The position numbers and the translations under genes were made by a program. Below are positions 1 through 4,771 of a DNA stretch of 5,455 bases, piece after piece; within the stretch, counting starts at the first letter, position 1, and the number at the start of each line of letters is the position of its first letter. A model generated the notes under the pieces. That model searched no databases and was not told the origin of the DNA. It saw only the letters and a list, made by a program, of their open reading frames with translations. Source of the DNA: Candidatus Dojkabacteria bacterium (GTDB lineage: Bacteria; Patescibacteriota; Dojkabacteria; SC72); assembly GCA_011620305.1 (NCBI GenBank), contig WOZL01000027.1:1-5455 (forward strand), given 5' to 3'.

Positions 1-51
1 GCAACCTTTGCAGTGACAGTGCAAAGCTCTAACCAGTTGAGCTACCACCCC
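1..51 (-). tRNA. tRNA-Asp (anticodon GTC), 3' part beyond the window edge
   Basis: Read on the minus strand, the acceptor 5' strand is GGGGTGG (51-45). It is followed by TA, a D-arm closed by GCTC/GAGC, and an anticodon stem TTGCA/TGCAA around the loop CTGTCAC. The anticodon is therefore GTC, which decodes GAC/GAT (Asp). The sequence runs out in the variable loop, so the T-arm, the acceptor 3' strand and any encoded CCA lie to the left of the window. The three visible helices are fully paired, so this looks like a functional gene cut by the window edge. It lies downstream of and co-oriented with the 165-residue protein gene, but has its own promoter-like sequence. Confidence 0.93.
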
Positions 52-65
52 AAATTTCAATCAAA

Positions 66-94
66 AGTATATCAAACGTAACCCAAAATATCAA
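66..94 (-). promoter_or_regulatory. sigma70-type promoter for tRNA-Asp
   Basis: On the minus strand a -35 box TTGATA (94-89, 5 of 6 consensus) is separated by exactly 17 nt from a -10 box TATACT (71-66, 5 of 6). The predicted start is near 59, about 8 nt before the tRNA. An 11-bp direct repeat (CTTTTGATTGA on the minus strand, at 101-91 and 67-57) brackets the core promoter. Its first copy overlaps the -35 box and its second immediately follows the -10. The repeat could be chance in such AT-rich DNA or a regulatory half-site pair. Confidence 0.6.
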
Positions 95-102
95 TCAAAA
101 GC

Positions 103-600
103 TTAACTATCTACTCTCTCAAAAAGCATAACAGCATGATATATACCAATAGAATCTCTATCTCCTAACTCTAAAGAAACAGGAACTCCCTCCTCTTGTA
201 GATCATCAACTAGCCTATAAATGTTATCCCAATACCAACTATCAAATGAAAAATCATGCACATGTCTTGTATACCTGCTTTCTCTTTTATTCCCAAGAAG
301 ATACTGCTTGTAAAACTGTATCTCTGAAGAAAAAATCAGATTGTATCTCTCTTCACTATTCTTAAAAACCTCAGGTACCTCTAGAATAGACGCAGTATTT
401 GGATATCCAGTAACACTATTAAACATACGATACTTCTGTAATTCATGTGCCTTTTCTTTATCACTAAAAGAAGACAAAAAAGCAGAGTAACCAATAGGGA
501 ATATCTCATGACATACATCAATACCATTAATTCTCTCGTTCACTATTAACCCGTTTGAGAATGTAACATTTCGGTCAACTGTTCTCTCTCGTTCAAGCAT
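103..600 (-). CDS. hypothetical protein, 165 aa, no family recognised
   Basis: An intact reading frame that ends in TAA at 103-105. I place the start at ATG 600, giving 165 residues; an in-frame TTG at 609 would add three. Neither has a Shine-Dalgarno sequence. The protein is soluble-looking, with no signal peptide or membrane segment. The middle is rich in charged and aromatic residues, and a WYWDN cluster at residues 122-126 precedes a helix-like stretch and then EEGVPVSLEL (137-146). The final strand GIYHAVMLF (152-160) with His155 is loosely like the His-bearing strand of papain-like/C39-type folds. No matching catalytic Cys block is visible near the N-terminus, so I assign no function. 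It is transcribed divergently from the tsa operon and convergently with nothing in view; tRNA-Asp follows it. Confidence 0.75.
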   Translation of the reverse strand: MLERERTVDRNVTFSNGLIVNERINGIDVCHEIFPIGYSAFLSSFSDKEKAHELQKYRMFNSVTGYPNTASILEVPEVFKNSEERYNLIFSSEIQFYKQYLLGNKRESRYTRHVHDFSFDSWYWDNIYRLVDDLQEEGVPVSLELGDRDSIGIYHAVMLFERVDS

Positions 601-620
601 CGATAGCAATTAGTAAAAAT

Positions 621-649
621 ATTGTACGTATGACGTGTTCTTTGTTTAA
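621..649 (-). promoter_or_regulatory. possible promoter for the 165-aa protein gene
   Basis: On the minus strand a -10-like TACAAT (626-621, 5 of 6 consensus) has a weak -35 TTAAAC (649-644) at 17 nt spacing. It predicts a start near 614, about 14 nt before ATG 600. A 6-bp inverted repeat TTTGTT-T-AACAAA (641-653) overlaps the -35 region and could be an operator. The signal is modest and the region is AT-rich, so this is tentative. Confidence 0.35.
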
Positions 650-696
650 CAAATGATTCTACCATAATAATTAATAAATACCCATATCCAAAAAGA

Positions 697-725
697 GTGA
701 TATAATGGCATTCTTTTGATATAAT
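697..725 (+). promoter_or_regulatory. promoter of the tsa operon, leaderless spacing
   Basis: Two perfect TATAAT boxes occur, at 701-706 and 720-725. The second ends 7 nt before the ATG at 733, so transcription would begin on or next to the start codon. A -35-like GTGATA (697-702, 4 of 6) sits at 17 nt spacing and overlaps the first TATAAT. The first box would give a start near 713 and a roughly 20-nt leader without a Shine-Dalgarno sequence. Either could be used. Confidence 0.6.
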
Positions 726-732
726 ATAAACT

Positions 733-1119
733 ATGGACAAAGAAAATAATCAAGAACAACAAAAGAAAACTCTTGAATCAGGAGGAACCGTATGGAACCT
801 ATTCAAGAATTTTAATATGGATAAATATGTTAGAAGAAGAAAGCTAAGAGTTATTAAACTAGAAAAAACTGATGAGAATAATGCCGAAGAACATGTAAGA
901 GGTTTTGTAAATGACTCCGATAGAGATGAGGGTTTAGAATTAACCCAACAGGACCTTGAATATTTTGAACAGTTAGCAGATAAAATTAGAGAAGTACCAG
1001 ATATAAAACTTAGATATACTTCAAATGCTCTTACTTATGAAGAAGGAATATACAGAAATCCAACAGAAGTTGATTACTATATAACCCCAGATTCAGAAGA
1101 AGCAGAAAGTTCAGATTAA
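733..1119 (+). CDS. hypothetical acidic protein, 128 aa, first gene of the tsa operon
   Basis: An intact frame from ATG 733 to TAA 1117-1119, with the operon promoter directly upstream. I do not recognise the family. Visible features are a polar, Gln/Lys-rich N-terminus (1-15), a short aromatic segment WNLFKNF (21-27), and a basic patch YVRRRKLR (32-39). These are followed by an acidic helix-forming region (about 62-90), then IKLRYTSNAL (91-100) and a very acidic tail ending SEEAESSD. There is no membrane segment or signal peptide. Its stop is only 7 nt before the tsaC-tsaE start, so it is probably co-transcribed with the t6A genes. Co-transcription hints at a related role or simple operon packing; nothing in the sequence decides between them. 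Confidence 0.75.
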   Translation: MDKENNQEQQKKTLESGGTVWNLFKNFNMDKYVRRRKLRVIKLEKTDENNAEEHVRGFVNDSDRDEGLELTQQDLEYFEQLADKIREVPDIKLRYTSNALTYEEGIYRNPTEVDYYITPDSEEAESSD

Positions 1120-1126
1120 CAATAAT

Positions 1127-2209
1127 ATGGAAACAATAGAAGTAAACAAAAACGATAAAGAGGTAATACAGAAAGCCGTTAAGGTATTAAAAGATGCAGG
1201 TATGATCATATACCCTACTGAAACGTGCTACGGAGTTGGAGTAGATGCTACAAATGAGAAAGCATTAAAAAAGTTACTAAAATACAAAAAATTCAGAGGA
1301 TCTAAACCAATATCCATAGCAGTATCTGACAAAGAAATGGCAGGTAAATATGTAGAGATAAATGAAATGGGAGGAAACATATATAAAAACTACTTACCAG
1401 GACCAATAACAGTAGTATCAATGAGCAAGGGTCTCCTACAGCCCCCAGTAGTCTCACAACAGGGTACGGTAGGAGTAAGGATACCAGACTACCCATTGAT
1501 GCTAGAGCTTGTTAAAGAGTACGGTAAACCAATAACGGCTACATCAGCAAACATGTCATACAGGTCAGCACCATATGACATAGATAAGCTACTAGAACAA
1601 CTACCCGAGAAAAGTAAAAAGATGATAGATCTCATAATAGATGGAGGAGTACTACCTAAAAACCCACCATCTACTGTACTTGATACAACCCTAAACACAC
1701 TCTCTGTACTTAGAGAGGGTAAACTTAAGTTCGAAGAAGCTATAGTTAAGAATAGAAAGTTAGTAAGGAAGGTAACCAAAACCCCAGAAGAAACTACACA
1801 ATTAGGATATGAATTTAGTAAAAAGTACTTAGACCCACACAAACCAGTAGTAGTTGCTTTAAGTGGAGAGTTAGGTGCAGGTAAAACACAGTTTACCAAA
1901 GGCATTGGGAAACAGTTAGGGGTAGAAGAGATAGTAACATCCCCAACATATACGATAATAAATGAGTATGAGTATGACGATGGAAATATACTTGCTCATA
2001 TGGATACATGGAGACTAATGGATGATGAATTAGAAAAAAGTGGATTAATAGAACACTTAGAAGCACACAATATTGTGGTTATAGAATGGGCTGATAAGTT
2101 CTATCAAGAGATACATGCACTATGTGATAATATGAATATACCTATATACAACATAAAATTTAGCTATATCTCTTTAGAAAAAAGAGAGATAACAATATAT
2201 GAAGGATAG
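1127..2209 (+). CDS. tsaC/tsaE: TsaC-TsaE fusion: threonylcarbamoyl-AMP synthase joined to the t6A ATPase
   Basis: One uninterrupted 360-residue frame carries two t6A-pathway proteins. Residues about 1-205 are a YrdC/Sua5-type TsaC domain, which makes threonylcarbamoyl-AMP from Thr, bicarbonate and ATP. It shows YPTET (29-33), a K55-R57-K60-P61 patch, PGP (91-93), TSAN (139-142), STVLD (182-186) and REG (196-198). The length fits the short TsaC form without the extra Sua5 domain. After a linker, residues about 218-360 are TsaE, the ATPase that activates the TsaB-TsaD complex. It shows Walker A GELGAGKT (247-254), SPTYT (272-276), HMDTWRL (291-297) and VVIEWADK (317-324). All key residues of both halves are present, so both may be active. 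The ATG has no Shine-Dalgarno sequence. The 3' end overlaps tsaD by 11 bp, suggesting translational coupling. These domains are separate genes in most bacteria. Confidence 0.93.
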   Translation: METIEVNKNDKEVIQKAVKVLKDAGMIIYPTETCYGVGVDATNEKALKKLLKYKKFRGSKPISIAVSDKEMAGKYVEINEMGGNIYKNYLPGPITVVSMSKGLLQPPVVSQQGTVGVRIPDYPLMLELVKEYGKPITATSANMSYRSAPYDIDKLLEQLPEKSKKMIDLIIDGGVLPKNPPSTVLDTTLNTLSVLREGKLKFEEAIVKNRKLVRKVTKTPEETTQLGYEFSKKYLDPHKPVVVALSGELGAGKTQFTKGIGKQLGVEEIVTSPTYTIINEYEYDDGNILAHMDTWRLMDDELEKSGLIEHLEAHNIVVIEWADKFYQEIHALCDNMNIPIYNIKFSYISLEKREITIYEG

Positions 2210-3251
2210 ATTAGTTTTAGGGATAGATACAAGCTGTGATGATACATCAGTAGCAGTACTTAAGGGTAGAAAGGTACTCTCTAGTGTAATATCATCTCAA
2301 CTTGATATACATGCAGAGTATGGTGGAGTAGTACCAGATATAGCTAGAAGAGAGCATGAGAAGAATTTGCCTAAGGTATTTGAAGAAGCCTTAAGAAAAG
2401 CTAAAGTAAGTATAGAGGATATTGAGTATATAGCTATCACATATGGGCCGGGTTTAGCTATAGATTTAGAGGTAGGTATTAACTATGCTAAGGAACTTAG
2501 TAAGAAATACAGTATCCCAGTTATACCTGTAAACCATATGGAGGGACATCTACTTTCATCTTTACTACTTAATTCTAGGGGTAGAGGTGTAGTAGAGGGT
2601 GATATACAAGAGATATTTCCATCATTAGGTTTACTTATGTCTGGTAAACATACAGAGTTAATATATGCTACAGATATTGGTGATTATGAAAAGGTTGGGC
2701 AGACATTAGATGATGCAGCTGGTGAGGCTTTTGATAAGGTGGGTAGAATACTTAACTTTGGTTATCCGGGTGGTCCTGTAGTTACTGAGTTTGCTAAGAA
2801 GGGTAAGAGAGGTAGTATAGAATTCCCAGTACCTATGAAGAATTCAGGTGACTTAAACTTTAGTTTTTCAGGTATTAAAACTGCTGCTTTATACAAGTCT
2901 AAAGAGTTAAGAGAAGAGGCTAGGCCAGAGAAGGAATGGGTTTATGACTTCTGTAGAGGTTTTGTAGATTCTGTATATGAGTCAGTAGCTATTAAGTTAA
3001 CAGATGCTATAGAGCAATATCCTAAAGCTAAGCATGTATTAGTGGGTGGTGGTGTGTTTAATAGTGAGGAGATACTTAGAAGAGTAGGATCTGTAGTCAG
3101 AGAGTATTCTTTAGATTTTCTTTATCCTGAGAAAGAGTATAGGGGGGATAACGGAGCTATGATTGGTTTAGTAGGGTTTATGCATATAGATGATGATATA
3201 CAGGGTGAAGAGTTAGATGAGTTAGATAGAAATCCTAGATTGAGTTTGTAG
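2199..3251 (+). CDS. tsaD: TsaD, tRNA N6-threonylcarbamoyladenosine transferase catalytic subunit
   Basis: A 350-residue Kae1/TsaD/Qri7-family protein of typical length. The family transfers the threonylcarbamoyl group from TC-AMP to A37 of ANN-decoding tRNAs, in bacteria with TsaB and TsaE. Motifs in order are GIDTSCDDTS (8-17), GPGL (83-86), NHMEGH (112-117) with metal ligands H113 and H117, and SGKHTEL (148-154). Next are LDDAAGEAFDKVGR (170-183), FSFSGIKTA (221-229), GGGVFNSEEILR (283-294) and GDNGAM (316-321) with metal ligand D317. Departures from the usual pattern are Lys150 where SGGHT is common, AIDLEVG after GPGL in place of the common GSLxVG, and VFNSEEILR in place of VSANxxLR. An acidic tail (331-344) follows. 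The start ATG overlaps the end of the upstream fusion gene by 11 bp. The TAG stop closes the operon. No tsaB is present in the window. Confidence 0.96.
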   Translation: MKDRLVLGIDTSCDDTSVAVLKGRKVLSSVISSQLDIHAEYGGVVPDIARREHEKNLPKVFEEALRKAKVSIEDIEYIAITYGPGLAIDLEVGINYAKELSKKYSIPVIPVNHMEGHLLSSLLLNSRGRGVVEGDIQEIFPSLGLLMSGKHTELIYATDIGDYEKVGQTLDDAAGEAFDKVGRILNFGYPGGPVVTEFAKKGKRGSIEFPVPMKNSGDLNFSFSGIKTAALYKSKELREEARPEKEWVYDFCRGFVDSVYESVAIKLTDAIEQYPKAKHVLVGGGVFNSEEILRRVGSVVREYSLDFLYPEKEYRGDNGAMIGLVGFMHIDDDIQGEELDELDRNPRLSL

Positions 3252-3286
3252 TTGTTAATAATCTCTTGTTTTGATAGTATATATTT

Positions 3287-3305
3287 GAGATGCCAAAAGC
3301 ATTTC
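3287..3305 (+). terminator. small hairpin after tsaD, weak terminator candidate
   Basis: GAGATGC (3287-3293) pairs with GCATTTC (3299-3305) around a CAAAA loop, giving 7 pairs including one G-U. A pyrimidine-rich tract with several Ts follows, but there is no continuous T-run, so it is weak as an intrinsic terminator. It begins 36 nt after the tsaD stop and could equally be the 5' hairpin of the structured RNA proposed across 3287-3432. Confidence 0.35.
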
Positions 3306-3362
3306 TCTTTCTCCTTCGTTTAGGGGGAGCTCTTTAATGGGGTTCCCCCTACAATTAGGAGA

Positions 3363-3432
3363 GCAGGAAGAATATATTGTCTGATCTTAATTGATCGTCA
3401 TTTGTATGTTCTTCCTGCCCCCTGAGTTTTTT
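3363..3432 (+). terminator. hairpin plus T-run, possible intrinsic terminator
   Basis: The perfect 10-bp inverted repeat GCAGGAAGAA/TTCTTCCTGC has a 36-nt loop that itself holds GATC-TTAATT-GATC. It is followed after 8 nt by TTTTTT. The long loop and the gap before the T-run are atypical for a simple terminator. If AGGGGG (3322-3327) pairs with CCCCCT (3418-3423) instead, the helix ends only 3 nt before the T-run. It would end the tsa operon or the candidate small RNA just ahead of the tRNA promoter. Confidence 0.4.
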
Positions 3433-3446
3433 CTAGAGAGTTTTTG

Positions 3447-3455
3447 TGATAAAAT
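3447..3455 (+). promoter_or_regulatory. extended -10 promoter for tRNA-Leu and tRNA-Val
   Basis: TG-A-TAAAAT (3447-3455) is an extended -10 element, which does not need a good -35 box. The predicted start near 3462 lies about 15 nt before tRNA-Leu at 3477. The -35 position holds only a T-run that doubles as the T-tract of the preceding hairpin. Confidence 0.45.
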
Positions 3456-3476
3456 ACCCTGTACTTTGATATATAT

Positions 3477-3565
3477 GCCGAAGTGGTGGAATTGGCAGAC
3501 ACGCTACCTTGAGGTGGTAGTGGGAGTTAAATCCTGTGCAGGTTCAAGTCCTGTCTTCGGCACCA
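3477..3565 (+). tRNA. tRNA-Leu (anticodon GAG)
   Basis: The acceptor stem GCCGAAG/CTTCGGC pairs fully. The anticodon stem CTACC/GGTAG encloses the loop TTGAGGT, giving anticodon GAG for CTC/CTT codons. The extra nucleotides of a long class II variable arm are present, as expected for tRNA-Leu (89 nt in total). The T-arm contains GGTTCAAGTCC. Discriminator A and an encoded CCA (3563-3565) are present. It is separated from tRNA-Val by 10 nt and probably co-transcribed with it. Confidence 0.96.
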
Positions 3566-3575
3566 TATTAAGTAA

Positions 3576-3652
3576 GGGCGATTAGCTCAGCTGGCTAGAG
3601 CAATTCGTTTACACCGAATAGGTCGTAGGTTCAAGTCCTACATCGCCCACCA
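3576..3652 (+). tRNA. tRNA-Val (anticodon TAC)
   Basis: The acceptor stem GGGCGAT/ATCGCCC, D-arm GCTC/GAGC, anticodon stem ATTCG/CGAAT and T-stem GTAGG/CCTAC are all fully paired. The anticodon loop TTTACAC gives anticodon TAC (Val, GTA and wobble codons). Discriminator A and encoded CCA (3650-3652) are present, followed directly by a six-T run (3653-3658). The 3' end (TTCAAG, then CCCACCATTTT) resembles the two 35-bp repeats found downstream. Confidence 0.96.
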
Positions 3653-3670
3653 TTTTTTCACTATTTCATA

Positions 3671-3676
3671 TATACT
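3671..3676 (+). promoter_or_regulatory. -10 box of the exonuclease gene, leaderless spacing
   Basis: TATACT (5 of 6 consensus) ends 5 nt before the ATG at 3682, placing the transcription start on or beside the start codon. No clear -35 box is visible at 16-18 nt, where the end of tRNA-Val lies. There is no Shine-Dalgarno sequence. The segment 3646-3683 contains no G on this strand. Confidence 0.45.
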
Positions 3677-3681
3677 TTAAT

Positions 3682-4518
3682 ATGGATAAACTTCTAATAG
3701 TTGATGGTCACAACTATCTATATCGTGCCTACTATGGTGTTCCTACCGCTGCTAAACTTAAAAATGGTTTACAAATAAATGCGTTCTATGGATTTTTCTC
3801 ATACTTAAGAAAAAACATTTTACATATACAACCGAACAAGGTTTTAGTTGTTTTTGATAGTGAAACAGGAATACAAAGTAAATTAGATCAAAATAAAGAA
3901 TATAAACAGAATAGGGACTATAAAGATATTGGTATGTTTGAACAATTACCAATTATAAAAGATGCACTAGAGTATCTTGGTATTACCTACATAGAAAATC
4001 CCGATAATGAAGGGGATGATGTCATAGCAAGTATAGCAAACAAGAAATTTAATGATGGGGAATCTTTTATCTCAAGTCAAGATAAGGATTTCTTTCAGGT
4101 TATTAAGGATAATATTTATGTCTTAAGGGATGAAAAGGTGAAAGATGACATTAAATATAGTTATAGTAAAGTTGTATATACGGAAGATAAGTTTATTGAA
4201 CAGTGGAACTTTCCTCCTAAATATTTTGTAGATTATATATCTTTAAAAGGAGATCCCTCAGATAATATTAAGGGAGTGGAGGGTATAGGAAAGATTCGGG
4301 CTTCTAGACTTATAAGGGAATATGGTGACATAGAAGATGTTATTGAAAATTCAAAAGATAAGCGAATCTTAGGTAATGAAAATTTGATAAGAAATAATAA
4401 AAACTTTTTGAAAATGAAAACAGATATAGATATTAATTGTAAGTTGAAGGAAATAAATCAAACTAAAATTTTTTCTTCTTCCAATGAAATTCTCAAAGAA
4501 CTAAATTATATGGATTAG
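3682..4518 (+). CDS. stand-alone 5'-3' exonuclease / FEN-like nuclease (Pol I N-terminal domain type)
   Basis: A 278-residue protein matching the N-terminal 5' nuclease domain of bacterial DNA polymerase I, without polymerase or 3'-5' exonuclease domains. Acidic metal-binding residues appear in the expected order: D8 in LLIVDGHNYLYRAYY, D59 in VVFD, E110-D112-D113 in NEGDDVIAS, and D134 and D136 in SSQDKDFFQV. D191 and D194 are in GDPSDN. Helix-hairpin-helix residues follow (GVEGIGKIRASRLI, 198-211). All catalytic positions look intact. The family removes RNA primers and flaps at lagging-strand junctions, so this may complement a polymerase elsewhere, or it could be an element-borne nuclease. 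ATG 3682 lies directly downstream of a -10 box. It follows tRNA-Val by 29 nt, and its TAG stop is followed after 14 nt by the 35-bp repeat. Confidence 0.9.
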   Translation: MDKLLIVDGHNYLYRAYYGVPTAAKLKNGLQINAFYGFFSYLRKNILHIQPNKVLVVFDSETGIQSKLDQNKEYKQNRDYKDIGMFEQLPIIKDALEYLGITYIENPDNEGDDVIASIANKKFNDGESFISSQDKDFFQVIKDNIYVLRDEKVKDDIKYSYSKVVYTEDKFIEQWNFPPKYFVDYISLKGDPSDNIKGVEGIGKIRASRLIREYGDIEDVIENSKDKRILGNENLIRNNKNFLKMKTDIDINCKLKEINQTKIFSSSNEILKELNYMD

Positions 4519-4532
4519 AACAGTTCTACTTT

Positions 4533-4567
4533 TAAGTTTCAGGCTATCCAACACATCCCACCATTTC
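4533..4567 (+). repeat. 35-bp intergenic repeat, copy 1
   Basis: This element starts with TAAGTTTCA, continues GCTATCCAACACA and ends CCCACCATTT. It recurs at 5353-5387 with 33 of the first 34 to 35 positions the same apart from two or three substitutions. It starts exactly 14 nt after the exonuclease stop, as copy 2 does after the methyltransferase stop, and weaker similarity extends back to the TTAG at each stop. It has no strong hairpin. The CCCACC block recurs at 4567-4572, followed by an eight-T run. From 4544 to 4585 there is no G. The two copies bracket the 56-aa plus methyltransferase unit. Confidence 0.85.
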
Positions 4568-4593
4568 CCACCTTTTATTTTTTTTGTTATTAT
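4565..4593 (+). promoter_or_regulatory. promoter of the 56-aa/methyltransferase unit, leaderless spacing
   Basis: The -10 box TATTAT (4588-4593, 5 of 6) ends 5 nt before ATG 4599. A -35-like TTCCCA (4565-4570, 4 of 6) lies 17 nt upstream, at the end of repeat copy 1. The predicted transcription start coincides with the ATG, and there is no room for a Shine-Dalgarno sequence. Confidence 0.5.
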
Positions 4594-4598
4594 TTAGT

Positions 4599-4769
4599 AT
4601 GAGGAAATCATTTGAAGCATATCTCTATAATAGGATAGAGAAGATAGGGAATAAAGAATACAATCATATTGGATGTGAAGGTATTGAGAAGAATTGTGGA
4701 GATGTCCTGTCTGAGTTTGTACCCGAGATAGGGGATAAGGTAAAAGTCACTTTTACAATAGAGAAATAG
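4599..4769 (+). CDS. small hypothetical protein, 56 aa
   Basis: I start it at ATG 4599 rather than the in-frame TTG at 4584, because the -10 box at 4588-4593 would make the ATG the transcript's first codon. The TTG would sit inside the promoter. The 56 residues are not recognised. There is a helix-like N-terminal half (FEAYLYNRIEKIG, 5-17), a middle with two cysteines (C26 and C33) and a C-terminal strand GDKVKVTFTIEK (45-56). No membrane segment is seen. Its TAG stop is 2 nt before the methyltransferase ATG, so the two are almost certainly co-transcribed and perhaps translationally coupled. Confidence 0.65.
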   Translation: MRKSFEAYLYNRIEKIGNKEYNHIGCEGIEKNCGDVLSEFVPEIGDKVKVTFTIEK

Positions 4770-4771
4770 AG

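Larger units (their letters stand above)
3287..3432 (+). ncRNA. candidate structured small RNA or RNA switch, unassigned
   Basis: This stretch between tsaD and tRNA-Leu has no credible gene but is dense in complementary segments. TCTCCT (3310-3315) pairs with AGGAGA (3357-3362). This helix encloses TAGGGGGA (3321-3328) paired with TCCCCCTA (3344-3351). A separate perfect 10-bp stem GCAGGAAGAA/TTCTTCCTGC (3363-3372 and 3409-3418) then closes a 36-nt loop. A six-T run (3427-3432) follows, which sets the plus strand. A second CCCCCT at 3418-3423 could compete for AGGGGG at 3322-3327. A weak promoter (TTGTTA 3252-3257, TAGTAT 3275-3280, 17 nt apart) could start an RNA near 3287. I see no match to SRP RNA, 6S, tmRNA, RNase P or a riboswitch I know. 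Confidence 0.4.

Noticed and set aside
546..740. 64-residue minus-strand open frame
   Set aside because: It overlaps the start of the 165-aa gene and spans the divergent promoters, and its low-complexity hydrophobic translation has no recognisable features.
1302..1905. Minus-strand open frames opposite tsaC-tsaE
   Set aside because: They lie entirely within a well-supported conserved gene and their Leu/Ser-rich translations are antisense shadows.
3391..3585. 64-residue plus-strand open frame
   Set aside because: It runs through tRNA-Leu and into tRNA-Val; the tRNA structures explain the sequence.
3758..3952. Minus-strand open frame within the exonuclease gene
   Set aside because: It is antisense to a conserved nuclease with intact motifs, so it is a shadow.
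4516..4528. TAGAA-CAG-TTCTA hairpin at the exonuclease stop as a terminator
   Set aside because: Only a 5-bp AT-rich stem overlapping the stop codon, with no equivalent at the other repeat copy; too weak.
4584..4598. TTG start at 4584 for the 56-aa gene
   Set aside because: It would place the first codons inside the -10 promoter box; ATG 4599 matches the leaderless spacing of the other genes.
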